Positions 6,423 through 13,285 of a DNA stretch of 18,644 nt are shown here, in pieces (position 1 is the stretch's first letter; every line of letters starts with the position of its first letter). Where the stretch lies: positions 1-18,644 of the forward strand of contig DGTD01000120.1 in the NCBI GenBank assembly GCA_002396385.1, written 5' to 3'. Origin of the DNA: Bacteroidales bacterium UBA4345. Its GTDB lineage: Bacteria; Bacteroidota; Bacteroidia; Bacteroidales; Paludibacteraceae. A program made the translations under genes and the position numbers. The notes beneath the pieces are model-generated. The model ran no database searches. It was not told where the DNA came from and saw nothing but the letters and a program-made list of their open reading frames with translations.

Positions 6423-7133
6423 TTATTTCTGCGTACCAGAGGTTTTGGCGTAGTGCTTGCAGATGGCTGTAAGTCCGCATTTATCGCAGCTCGGACGCAT
6501 TGCGGTACATATGTAACGGCCGTGCAAAACTAGCCAATGGTGTGCTTTTCCTAATTTATTGTTTGGTATGTTTCTTAGTAATTCTTTTTCTGTAGCTTCG
6601 GGGGTGGTTGTCTTTGTTAGTCCTATCCGGTTGGCAACTCGGAATACGTGTGTGTCGACAGGCATTGAGGGAATGCCGAATGCGCATACCCTCATTACGT
6701 TTGCTGTCTTTCTACCTACTCCAGGAAGAGCTAATAGGGCATCGTAATCGCTCGGTATCTCCCCATTGTGGTGTTCTACCAACTGTCGAGCGGTTTGGCA
6801 AAGGTATTCTGCTTTTGCGTTTGGGTACGATATTGAACTTATTAGATGTAGAACCTCGTTGCTGTCGGCTTGGGCTAGTGCGTAAACGTCCGGATATATG
6901 GCAAATAAACGGGGGGTTACCTGGTTTACTCTGGCGTCGGTGCATTGGGCACTTAAAATTACGGCTATAAGTAGTTCGTAATGGTTGTGGTACACTAGCT
7001 CGGTGTCTGCGTCGGGGTTTGTTGCTTCCCACCACTGAAGTGCTCTCCGATAACGCTCTTTCAAGCTTATCGCACTTTGGCTGTTTTTTTCAATTCCTGA
7101 AGTCAATTGGAATTCTTCTTGTGGCTTTTCCAT
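6423..7133 (-). CDS. nth: Endonuclease III (DNA glycosylase/AP lyase)
   Basis: A 236-residue base-excision repair enzyme that removes oxidised pyrimidines and cleaves the abasic site. The helix-hairpin-helix LPGVGRKTA is at 136-144 with catalytic Lys142, followed by the catalytic Asp160 in VDTHVFRV. The [4Fe-4S] ligands C209, C216, C219 and C225 follow the family spacing C-x6-C-x2-C-x5-C. The N-terminus is about 20 residues longer than E. coli Nth, with a polar extension before LKERYRRAL; no later Met offers a sensible alternative start. No consensus promoter is seen in the 145 bp upstream, so read-through from sodB past a weak terminator is possible. Confidence 0.96.
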   Translation of the reverse strand: MEKPQEEFQLTSGIEKNSQSAISLKERYRRALQWWEATNPDADTELVYHNHYELLIAVILSAQCTDARVNQVTPRLFAIYPDVYALAQADSNEVLHLISSISYPNAKAEYLCQTARQLVEHHNGEIPSDYDALLALPGVGRKTANVMRVCAFGIPSMPVDTHVFRVANRIGLTKTTTPEATEKELLRNIPNNKLGKAHHWLVLHGRYICTAMRPSCDKCGLTAICKHYAKTSGTQK

Positions 7134-7222
7134 TTTATTCGTGTCTCAATCAATGTGGTTCTATTGTTGATGGCTGCTGTATGACTGTCTTTGCTTTTTA
7201 GTACGGACCATTCCCAATAGAA

Positions 7223-7252
7223 CTCCCCAAAGAGAATAATCTCTTTGGGGAG
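7223..7252 (-). terminator. Hairpin downstream of sodB
   Basis: Perfect 12-bp stem, CTCCCCAAAGAG at 7223-7234 against CTCTTTGGGGAG at 7241-7252, with a 6-nt loop. The tract after it on the minus strand (TTCTATTG) is a poor U-run, so termination may be partial and let some transcription reach nth. Confidence 0.65.
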
Positions 7253-7278
7253 TATTTCCTGTTCTGAATGCAATATGT

Positions 7279-7875
7279 TTATTTCGCATTGTAACGTTCT
7301 TCCACTACTTCCCAGTTTATTATCGACCAAAGGGCGGAAAGGTGGTCTGGACGTCGGTTTTGGTAGTCGAGGTAGTAAGCGTGTTCCCAAACGTCAAACG
7401 TTAATAGTGGCTTATTGCCACTTACAGCCGGATTCGAAGCGTTTTGTTCTTGGGTGATAACCAGTTTCCCTTCTGTGTCGGCTGAGAGCCAAACCCAGCC
7501 TGACCCGAACAATGTCGCTCCTTTCTTTTGAAACTCTTCTTTAAAGGCTTCGAAAGAACCGAAATCACGGACAATTGCTGCGGCAATATTGCCTTTGGGT
7601 TGGTTATCGCTTTGTGGTGTGCGGAATTGTTTGAAGTAGAGCTCATGGTTCAAAATCTGACCCGCATTGTTGAATATACCTCCTTTTGACGATTTTACAA
7701 TTTCGATAAGGTCTTTACCTTCATATCCTGAGCCGGGAAGGAGGTTGTTGAGGTTGTTTACGTAGGCTTGAAGGTGTTTGCCGTGGTGGATTGAGATGGT
7801 TTGACGGCTAATTACTGGTTCTAATGCGTCTTCCGTATAGGGTAGAGCTGTTAATGTGATTTTTTCTGTTCCCAT
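7279..7875 (-). CDS. sodB: Superoxide dismutase, Fe or cambialistic Fe/Mn type
   Basis: Dismutates superoxide in the cytoplasm. Metal ligands, numbered from the chosen start, are H30 (TISIHHGKH), H77 (ILNHELYF), D161 and H165 (DVWEHAYYLDYQ). Gln73, just before the second ligand region (AGQILNH), is the position used by Fe-type and cambialistic enzymes. I start at 7875 (MGTEKITL, 198 residues, normal length) instead of the in-frame ATG at 7923. The upstream ATG falls inside the preceding gene's terminator, and the -7 box TATCTTTG at 7898-7891 lies between the two. That leaves a very short leader. Metal preference cannot be decided from sequence. Confidence 0.95.
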   Translation of the reverse strand: MGTEKITLTALPYTEDALEPVISRQTISIHHGKHLQAYVNNLNNLLPGSGYEGKDLIEIVKSSKGGIFNNAGQILNHELYFKQFRTPQSDNQPKGNIAAAIVRDFGSFEAFKEEFQKKGATLFGSGWVWLSADTEGKLVITQEQNASNPAVSGNKPLLTFDVWEHAYYLDYQNRRPDHLSALWSIINWEVVEERYNAK

Positions 7876-7890
7876 ATTGTTTGTTTTTAA

Positions 7891-7898
7891 CAAAGATA
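7891..7898 (-). promoter_or_regulatory. Probable -7 promoter element of sodB
   Basis: TATCTTTG on the minus strand fits TAnnTTTG and lies 15 bp before the sodB ATG. No good TTTG was found at the -33 distance, which falls in the preceding terminator, so the promoter may be weak or activator-dependent. Confidence 0.5.
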
Positions 7899-7912
7899 GT
7901 GTTTTTATTATG

Positions 7913-7951
7913 AAAAAAGCCACAACACAAAATTCGAGTTGTGGCTTTTTT
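7913..7951 (-). terminator. Strong intrinsic terminator ending the his operon
   Basis: A 14-bp stem, AAAAAAGCCACAAC at 7913-7926 against GTTGTGGCTTTTTT at 7938-7951, with an 11-nt loop. It begins 15 bp past the DUF3127 stop codon. Poly-A/poly-T flanks would let it work on both strands. Confidence 0.9.
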
Positions 7952-7966
7952 TCGATATCTCCTTAT

Positions 7967-8404
7967 TTAGAATGGAAGATCGCTTGATTCGTCTTGTTGG
8001 GCTGCTGGTTGCTGCATTGGCTGTGGTGCTGCACCTGGTGCCATTGGCTGTGCTGGTGCGGCGTAGGTAGTGGCTGCAGCTGCTGTTGGAACGGCTGCTC
8101 CTGCAGGCTCTACTTTCCAAGCTCTGATTGACGTAAACCAACGGCCTTGATACTCCCGGGCGTCAATGTCAAAACTAACTTTTACTGTGTTCCCTACTTG
8201 TAGAAGTTGGCTGGACTGTTGGATCTTGTCTGAACCGAAAATATTGAAGTTCAAACGGCGTGGATACTGTGCGCTTGGCTCACTGTATTCAATGACATAG
8301 TCTTGGCTAGCCCATTCGGTTCCGGCTGCGCTCGTACCTGTACGGATGGGGAGTACTGCAATAACGCGGCCTGTTGCTTCTAGTTGTTGTCCTGTTATAT
8401 CCAT
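7967..8404 (-). CDS. DUF3127 protein with SSB-like acidic C-terminal tip
   Basis: A 145-residue protein of the DUF3127 family, seen mainly in Bacteroidota. Residues 1-99 form the OB-fold-like domain, with family segments LNFNIFGSDKIQ (51-62) and FDIDAREYQGRWFTSIRAWKVE (78-99). Residues 100-136 are a low-complexity Ala/Pro/Gln linker. The end is acidic and aromatic, DESSDLPF, closely matching the DDDIPF tip by which single-stranded DNA-binding proteins recruit partners. A DNA-binding role is inferred from this architecture. It starts only 8 bp after hisC and precedes the operon terminator, so it is probably cotranscribed with hisGDC. It is not the canonical Ssb. Confidence 0.88.
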   Translation of the reverse strand: MDITGQQLEATGRVIAVLPIRTGTSAAGTEWASQDYVIEYSEPSAQYPRRLNFNIFGSDKIQQSSQLLQVGNTVKVSFDIDAREYQGRWFTSIRAWKVEPAGAAVPTAAAATTYAAPAQPMAPGAAPQPMQQPAAQQDESSDLPF

Positions 8405-8412
8405 AATTTTTT

Positions 8413-9456
8413 TTATTTACAAAAAGATGTGAGTGCCTTTACCAGTTCCTGGTTCTCTTCTGGGGAACCTACTGAAATGCGTACACAATTCTTACACAAA
8501 GATACACTATTTCTGTTTCTCACGATTACTCCGCACCCAACTAAATGACTATAAAGTTTGTTGGCATCAGATACTTTTACTAAAATGAAGTTGGCATCGG
8601 TTGGGTAGATTCGCTCTACAAATGTGAATTTCGCGAGTTCTTTTGTCAATTGTTTCCTCTCTGCCAGTATTATCTTTCTCCATTCGTCAACCTTCTCTTT
8701 CCCAGAAAGCAGCGTTAACGCCTGTTGCTGGGTCAGAATGTTGATGTTGTATGGGTACTTTACCTTGTTCATCAGGTTGATGATTTCCTCTGACGCAAAA
8801 GCCATTCCAAGGCGGATGCCCGCACTTCCCCAGGCTTTCGAAAACGTTTGGAGTATGACGAGGTTCGCATATTCGTTTAGTTTTGCAATCCAACTTTCTT
8901 GACTTGAAAAATCGATGTAGGCTTCGTCTACCACTACAATGCCGGAAAAACTATCCAGTATTTTTTTGATTTCTGTGCCGTTCAATGCGTTGCCTGTCGG
9001 ATTGTTCGGTGAACACAGCCATATAACTTTTGTGTTCCCGTCTACTTTTGCCAGAAGCGATTCTGCGGTGAATTGGTAGTTCTCGTCGAGTAATACGGTA
9101 CGGTATTCAACATTGTTAATGTCTGCACATACTCTGTACATTCCGTATGTTGGCTCAATCGCGACTACGTTGTCAACTTTAGGCTCGCAAAATATGCGGT
9201 ACATCAAGTCTATGGTTTCATCGCTGCCATTACCCAGACAGATGTTCTTAGGTGTTGAACCCTTGACTTTGACAATCTGCTTTTTTACCTCTACCTGAAA
9301 CGGATCGGGGTAGCGGTTATAGGGGGCGTTATATGGATTCTCGTTCGCATCGAGGAATGTCGACGCTTCTCCTGTGAACTCGGTGCGGGCACAAGAGTAG
9401 GGCTCTAATTTCCAGATGTTAGGTCTGACGAGTTTTTCTAATTCGAATTTTGCCAT
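8413..9456 (-). CDS. hisC: Histidinol-phosphate aminotransferase
   Basis: A 347-residue class II PLP aminotransferase that converts imidazole-acetol phosphate and glutamate to histidinol phosphate. The PLP Lys is K207 in FSKAWGSAGIRLGM. Supporting residues are N152-P-T in SPNNPTG, D177 and Y180 in VVDEAYIDF, and R215. The N-terminal LDANENPYN is typical of HisC. It lies 29 bp after hisD and 8 bp before the DUF3127 gene. hisB, which often follows hisC in Bacteroides his operons, is not present here. Confidence 0.96.
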   Translation of the reverse strand: MAKFELEKLVRPNIWKLEPYSCARTEFTGEASTFLDANENPYNAPYNRYPDPFQVEVKKQIVKVKGSTPKNICLGNGSDETIDLMYRIFCEPKVDNVVAIEPTYGMYRVCADINNVEYRTVLLDENYQFTAESLLAKVDGNTKVIWLCSPNNPTGNALNGTEIKKILDSFSGIVVVDEAYIDFSSQESWIAKLNEYANLVILQTFSKAWGSAGIRLGMAFASEEIINLMNKVKYPYNINILTQQQALTLLSGKEKVDEWRKIILAERKQLTKELAKFTFVERIYPTDANFILVKVSDANKLYSHLVGCGVIVRNRNSVSLCKNCVRISVGSPEENQELVKALTSFCK

Positions 9457-9485
9457 AATTGTGCTGGTTTAAATTCATATTCTGT

Positions 9486-10772
9486 TTATTTGTCCACTGC
9501 CTGTAAACGTAGGGTTACTGCATTTTTGTGGGCAAACAGCTGTTCGTTTTCTGCCATTATCTCAATTGTTGGACCAATGTTGCGCAAACCTTCTTCCGTG
9601 ATTTCCTGGTAGGTGATTTTCTTGCGGAAACTGTCAAGGTTGACACCACTATAGGCGTGGGCGTATCCGCTTGTCGGAAGGGTATGGTTGGTACCGCTGG
9701 CGTAGTCGCCTGCGCTTTCCGATGTCCAATAGCCCAAGAAGATGGAACCGGCATTGTTGATGCGGTCTGCTATTGCCCTATAGTCTTTGGCTGAAATGAT
9801 GAGGTGCTCTGGCGCGTATTCGTTCGACAAGTCTATGGCTTCGTCCATATCTTTCACAACAAAGACCTTGCTGTTGGCGAGACTCTTTTCCGCAATCTCT
9901 TTCCTAGGAAGAAGTTGTACTTGTCTTTCTACTTCCTTTATGCAGGCTTCTGCCTGGCTTTCCGAGGTCGTTACCAATATGGCCTGGCTATCAACTCCAT
10001 GTTCTGCCTGGCTTAGTAGGTCGCTGGCTACAAGTACAGGATTGGCGGTCTCGTCGGCTAGCACTTCTACTTCGCTCGGGCCTGCCGGCATGTCAATGGC
10101 AACATCTTTCAGGCTAACCAGTTGTTTGGCTGCGGTGACATACTGGTTGCCAGGGCCAAACACTTTGTAGCATTTTGGTACACTTTGGGTTCCATAGGCC
10201 ATTGAACCAATTGCCTGTACACCGCCAATTTTGAAAATTCGGTTTACACCTGCGGTTTTTGCTGCAAATAAAACGGCTGCTGGTACTTTTCCTTCTCTGT
10301 TCGGTGGTGTGCATAGGGTTATTTCCTTGCAGCCTGCAATCTTAGCAGGAACTGCCAGCATTAATACCGTGCTGAACAATGGCGCTGTACCTCCGGGTAT
10401 GTACAAACCTACCTTTTCTATTGCTTTTGCCTTCTGCCAGCAAGTTACACCTTGGGTCGTTTCTACGCAGGGTAGAGGTTGGTCTTGTGCGGCATGGAAT
10501 TTATTGATGTTGTTCTTGGCTCTTACAATAGCGGCTTTCAGGGCTTCGTCCAGTTCTTTTTCGGCTGCGTCAATCTCAGCCTCGGTTACTTGAAGGTTGT
10601 CTAGTTTGACGTGGTCGAACTTTTCTTCGTATTCTCTAACGGCTTCGTCTCCGCGTTTCTGTATATCGTCGAGAATGCCTCTAACGGTCGCAAAAAGCTG
10701 GGTGGTGTCGAAATGTGGGCGTTCTAGTAGTTTCGCCCACTCTTCTTTTTTCGCATATTTAATTAACTGCAT
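9486..10772 (-). CDS. hisD: Histidinol dehydrogenase
   Basis: A 428-residue zinc enzyme that performs the last two oxidations, histidinol to histidine, using NAD+. Zinc ligands are visible as Q255 and H258 (LLSQAEHG), D356 (ESAGDYASG) and H415 (LFAHKNAV). The catalytic pair E322-H323 is in APEHLII. The conserved GLYIPGGTAPLFSTVLM and GPGNQYVTAAK segments are intact. Length is normal. It starts 12 bp after hisG and is followed by hisC on the same strand, the usual hisG-hisD-hisC order. Expression should fall under the attenuator at 12165-12282. Confidence 0.97.
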   Translation of the reverse strand: MQLIKYAKKEEWAKLLERPHFDTTQLFATVRGILDDIQKRGDEAVREYEEKFDHVKLDNLQVTEAEIDAAEKELDEALKAAIVRAKNNINKFHAAQDQPLPCVETTQGVTCWQKAKAIEKVGLYIPGGTAPLFSTVLMLAVPAKIAGCKEITLCTPPNREGKVPAAVLFAAKTAGVNRIFKIGGVQAIGSMAYGTQSVPKCYKVFGPGNQYVTAAKQLVSLKDVAIDMPAGPSEVEVLADETANPVLVASDLLSQAEHGVDSQAILVTTSESQAEACIKEVERQVQLLPRKEIAEKSLANSKVFVVKDMDEAIDLSNEYAPEHLIISAKDYRAIADRINNAGSIFLGYWTSESAGDYASGTNHTLPTSGYAHAYSGVNLDSFRKKITYQEITEEGLRNIGPTIEIMAENEQLFAHKNAVTLRLQAVDK

Positions 10773-10784
10773 AGCTGCTGGGTT

Positions 10785-11642
10785 TTAGAGAATCATTTTT
10801 TCAATAGGTACAACCAAGATGCCTTCTGCTCCGAGTGCCTTTAACTGGTTGATTATTTCCCAGAAACTCTCTTCTTCAATTACCGACTGTAGGCTTGACC
10901 AGCCTGGGGTGTCGAGTGCGGTGATGGTTGGCGCTTTCATGCCTGGAAGTATCTTTCCAACTTCGTCTATTTTGTCGGTCGGAATGTTCATCATGATGTA
11001 CTTCTTGCCTTCTGCATTTTTATAGCTGTTGAAACGGAATAAGAGTTCGTCAAGAATCTCTTTCTTTTCAGCGCTCAATCCTTTGTGGCCGATCATGATG
11101 GCCTCGCTGTGCATAACAATCTCAACTTCTTTCAGTTTGTTGCTGACCAGTGTGCTGCCTGAACTTACAATGTCGAAAATGGCATCTGCAAAACCTATCC
11201 CTGGCGCAACTTCAACTGAACCCATAATTTCATGGATTTCGGCCTTGATGTTGTTCTTGTCTAAGTACTGTTTCAGAATATTGGGGTATGAGGTTGCTAT
11301 TTTTTTCCCGTTGAACCATTGAACACCCGGATATGTTGCAGCCTCTGCCTCTGGAATGGCGAGTGATATACGGCATTTGCTGAAATCGAGGCGTTTGATG
11401 ATGTCGGCCTCTTGACCTTTCTCAACGAATTCGTTTTCTCCTACAATGCCTACGTCTGCTATGCCGGCGGCTACTACTTGGGGAATATCGTCATCGCGTA
11501 GGTAGAGTATCTCAACTGGGAAGTTCTTCGCCTTTACTAAAAGCGTACGTTTTCCACCATCTACTTTAATGCTCGATTCTGCCAACATGGTCGAGGTCTC
11601 TTCAAACAAACGACCTTTTGACTGTACTGCAATTCTCAACAT
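10785..11642 (-). CDS. hisG: ATP phosphoribosyltransferase, long form
   Basis: A 285-residue enzyme for the first committed step, joining ATP and PRPP. The N-terminal catalytic domain opens MLRIAVQSKGRL; the PRPP loop is at 155-165 (IFDIVSSGSTL). The C-terminal domain (about 212-285, KYIMMNIP ... ILVVPIEKM) is the ACT-like regulatory domain that binds histidine in long-form HisG. Its presence means the enzyme is likely feedback-inhibited and does not need HisZ. It begins 19 bp after the thioesterase. With the leader-peptide attenuator upstream, histidine would control both enzyme activity and transcription. Confidence 0.97.
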   Translation of the reverse strand: MLRIAVQSKGRLFEETSTMLAESSIKVDGGKRTLLVKAKNFPVEILYLRDDDIPQVVAAGIADVGIVGENEFVEKGQEADIIKRLDFSKCRISLAIPEAEAATYPGVQWFNGKKIATSYPNILKQYLDKNNIKAEIHEIMGSVEVAPGIGFADAIFDIVSSGSTLVSNKLKEVEIVMHSEAIMIGHKGLSAEKKEILDELLFRFNSYKNAEGKKYIMMNIPTDKIDEVGKILPGMKAPTITALDTPGWSSLQSVIEEESFWEIINQLKALGAEGILVVPIEKMIL

Positions 11643-11661
11643 AATGCTTCTATATTTTTAT

Positions 11662-12153
11662 TTATTCTTTATTGTCTGTGTCTTCTTCTACGGTCATATC
11701 TGAGTAGTAGAAGTTAGAGATACTTTCTTCTTTCGAATAGGTGAAGTAGAGTGCTGTGGCTTCTGCGCATCGTTCGCCTGCCATATTCTCAATCCAGCAC
11801 TCAACCCAAGCCAAATTATGGGCTGTCTTCTTCATTTTACCTTTAATGGTCAGATATGGGTCTGTGCTATGGACGGGCTTGATAAACTTTGTATCAAGTT
11901 TACTGGTGACTCCTGCAACTTTCAAATCGTGATGAACCACCCAGGCTGCTACTTCGTCCATCAGTGTGCACTGTATGCCTCCATGGATGACCCCTGGCCA
12001 ACCGGCAAATTTTGATTGGGGTTCCCATCGGCATATTATTTCACCATTATCTCCTTCCTTGAATTCCATTTGCAAGCCATCTTCATTTGATGCGCTGCAG
12101 CCGAAACACCGGAATTCGGTATACCTTTTCCATGGGTTGTTGATCTTCCGCAT
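11662..12153 (-). CDS. Hotdog-fold thioesterase (PaaI/4HBT-like), first gene of the his operon
   Basis: A 163-residue hotdog protein, likely an acyl-CoA or acyl-thioester hydrolase of unknown substrate. The family segment CFGCSASNEDGLQMEF is at 16-31, PGVIHGGIQCTLMDEVAAW at 53-71 holds the HGG turn and the acidic catalytic residues D66/E67, and the last strand reads AEATALYFTYS. An acidic tail follows. I chose the ATG at 12153 rather than the in-frame ATG at 12192, because the latter lies inside the attenuator terminator stem and the first 13 codons would be made of terminator sequence. An AGGA lies just before 12153. It directly follows the his attenuator and precedes hisG by 19 bp, so histidine supply should control it. 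Confidence 0.88.
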   Translation of the reverse strand: MRKINNPWKRYTEFRCFGCSASNEDGLQMEFKEGDNGEIICRWEPQSKFAGWPGVIHGGIQCTLMDEVAAWVVHHDLKVAGVTSKLDTKFIKPVHSTDPYLTIKGKMKKTAHNLAWVECWIENMAGERCAEATALYFTYSKEESISNFYYSDMTVEEDTDNKE

Positions 12154-12164
12154 ATTCCTGTCTG

Positions 12165-12197
12165 AAATAAAAAAGCTTGCCGAAAACGGCAAGCTTT
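12165..12197 (-). terminator. his attenuator: intrinsic terminator
   Basis: On the minus strand AAAGCTTGCCG (12197-12187), a TTTT loop, CGGCAAGCTTT (12182-12172) and a T-rich tract form an 11-bp terminator. It lies before the first structural gene. Its 5' arm can instead pair with AAACGGTGAGC at 12241-12231: GCTTGCCGTTT (12194-12184) gives 11 bp including two G-U pairs. The two structures are mutually exclusive, as in ribosome-mediated attenuation. Confidence 0.88.
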
Positions 12198-12217
12198 ATA
12201 TCGTTTAGAAGGTTTGA

Positions 12218-12272
12218 CACACATCCATATGCTCACCGTTTAATTAACGCTGATGATGATGGTGGATATGTG
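12218..12272 (-). promoter_or_regulatory. Leader RNA 1:2 hairpin overlapping the His codons
   Basis: CACATATCCAC (12272-12262), within the leader His-Ile-His codons, can pair with ATGGATGTGTG (12228-12218), about 10 bp with one G-U pair. The loop contains the antiterminator strand 12241-12231. This is the arrangement expected for the first pairing step of an attenuator, where ribosome position decides the fold. Pairing was judged by eye only. Confidence 0.65.
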
Positions 12273-12282
12273 AAACACTCAT
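12244..12282 (-). CDS. hisL: his leader peptide MSVSHIHHHHQR
   Basis: A 12-codon ORF on the minus strand, ATG at 12282-12280 and TAA at 12246-12244, encodes MSVSHIHHHHQR. Five of its 12 residues are histidine, four of them consecutive (CAC CAT CAT CAT), a composition very unlikely by chance in front of hisGDC. When charged tRNA-His is scarce the ribosome would stall on these codons, favour the antiterminator and let transcription enter the his genes. With ample histidine it would reach the stop and the terminator would form. The ORF starts about 18 nt after the predicted transcription start. It is too short to be called by most gene finders. Confidence 0.9.
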   Translation of the reverse strand: MSVSHIHHHHQR

Positions 12283-12306
12283 TTTCATTCTGTTTTTTAT
12301 TCTTTG

Positions 12307-12314
12307 CAAAAGTA
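12307..12314 (-). promoter_or_regulatory. Probable -7 promoter element of the his operon
   Basis: TACTTTTG on the minus strand fits TAnnTTTG. It lies between the terminator of the upstream lipoprotein gene and the leader peptide, putting the start near 12300. No clear TTTG occurs at the -33 distance. Confidence 0.6.
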
Positions 12315-12347
12315 GTGATTTTATTTTGTAATACCTACTCAGAAAAT

Positions 12348-12378
12348 AAAAAAGTCTGGTTATTAGCCAGACTTTTTT
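12348..12378 (-). terminator. Intrinsic terminator of the surface-lipoprotein gene
   Basis: AAAGTCTGG at 12351-12359 pairs with CCAGACTTT at 12367-12375 around a 7-nt loop, with A-rich and T-rich flanks on both sides. It ends the pheT-yebC-lipoprotein transcript and insulates the his promoter. Confidence 0.9.
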
Positions 12379-12395
12379 CGGAATCTTGTTCTGTA

Positions 12396-13256
12396 TTAGT
12401 ATTGAATGTCGAACTTGATGATGTCGCCATCCATCTCTAAGATGTGGATCAAATAGTAGTAACTACCTGCTTTGTAAACAAGGTATTCGGTCTTTTCTTT
12501 GCTGATTGATGGCTTCCCATAGTCACCAAGACCCTCAGCCTGAAGGTAGAAGTCACCTTTTGAACCTTGGTAGTTCTCGTAGTCCTCCTCTGTGATTGCG
12601 TGGAGTTTTGCAGTTCCAAAAGTGAAATCTTTAACACCACCTTCGTTGCTTACATTGTAAGTGAGTGCTGTTAAAGCGTTGGTGCTGAACTTTTTGGCGT
12701 ACTGCTTGCCAGATGCATCAAGAATAATGGTCTGTTTGTTTGACAGATATCTGTTTGATGAGGAACCTGAACCGCTGTAAGGTGAGTTTCCTTTCTCATT
12801 AACAACTTCCAAATTCTGTGACCAGATTGTACCTTTGTCTGTTGTTACTTTAATAGTGTATTTCCCGTAAACACCTACTAAGGTGATCTTCTTTTCTGTA
12901 GATGGAGTCTCGTAGGTGAACTTGTCGTTGTAAACGTTGTCGTTAGCATCTACTGCTGCCGCATTATACTCATAACTATTGTTGATAGTTATTTGAACTT
13001 TCTTGATTTTGCTACCGTCTGTAGCTTTCAAGTTTAATGTCAACTGGTCGTCAACTCCAACTTTACCTTCTTTTTGGTAAACTGTACCTCTCTTAAGTGT
13101 AATTTCCTTTGGTGATTCTTCACCGTTGGCAGTCAAACTGATTTTTGCAAGAGCAATGACTGGGGTGTCGTTGTTGTCATCATCGTCGTCGCTGCATGAT
13201 GTGAATCCTACAGAAAGAGATGCAAGTAGGAATAGGGGCATTAAAAACTTCTTCAT
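12396..13256 (-). CDS. Probable surface-exposed lipoprotein, function unknown
   Basis: A 286-residue protein. The signal peptide (MKKFLMPLFLLASLSVGFTSC) has a lipobox ending at Cys21. Immediately after it comes S-D-D-D-D-D, an acidic run resembling the lipoprotein export signal that sends Bacteroidota lipoproteins to the cell surface. The mature part looks beta-rich: an N-terminal segment like an immunoglobulin-type or carrier domain (ITLKRGTVYQKEGKVGVDDQLTL region), a Ser/Gly-rich linker near residue 160 (SPYSGSGSSSNRY), and a C-terminal beta domain. I do not recognise the family. It follows yebC by 29 bp and has its own terminator; no TonB-dependent receptor or SusD partner is adjacent. Confidence 0.85.
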   Translation of the reverse strand: MKKFLMPLFLLASLSVGFTSCSDDDDDNNDTPVIALAKISLTANGEESPKEITLKRGTVYQKEGKVGVDDQLTLNLKATDGSKIKKVQITINNSYEYNAAAVDANDNVYNDKFTYETPSTEKKITLVGVYGKYTIKVTTDKGTIWSQNLEVVNEKGNSPYSGSGSSSNRYLSNKQTIILDASGKQYAKKFSTNALTALTYNVSNEGGVKDFTFGTAKLHAITEEDYENYQGSKGDFYLQAEGLGDYGKPSISKEKTEYLVYKAGSYYYLIHILEMDGDIIKFDIQY

Positions 13257-13285
13257 TTTTCTGTTATTTTTGTGTTGTTAAAAAA

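Noticed and set aside
7876..7923. N-terminal 16-codon extension of superoxide dismutase from the ATG at 7923
   Set aside because: The extension is encoded by the upstream terminator and lies ahead of the sodB -7 box; 7875 gives the normal family length.
12154..12192. N-terminal 13-codon extension of the thioesterase from the ATG at 12192
   Set aside because: The ATG lies in the attenuator terminator stem, and the added residues match nothing in the hotdog family.
13187..13196. Short repetitive tract (TCATCGTCGTC type) as a possible microsatellite
   Set aside because: It encodes the Asp run after the lipobox of the lipoprotein, a functional export-signal-like stretch.
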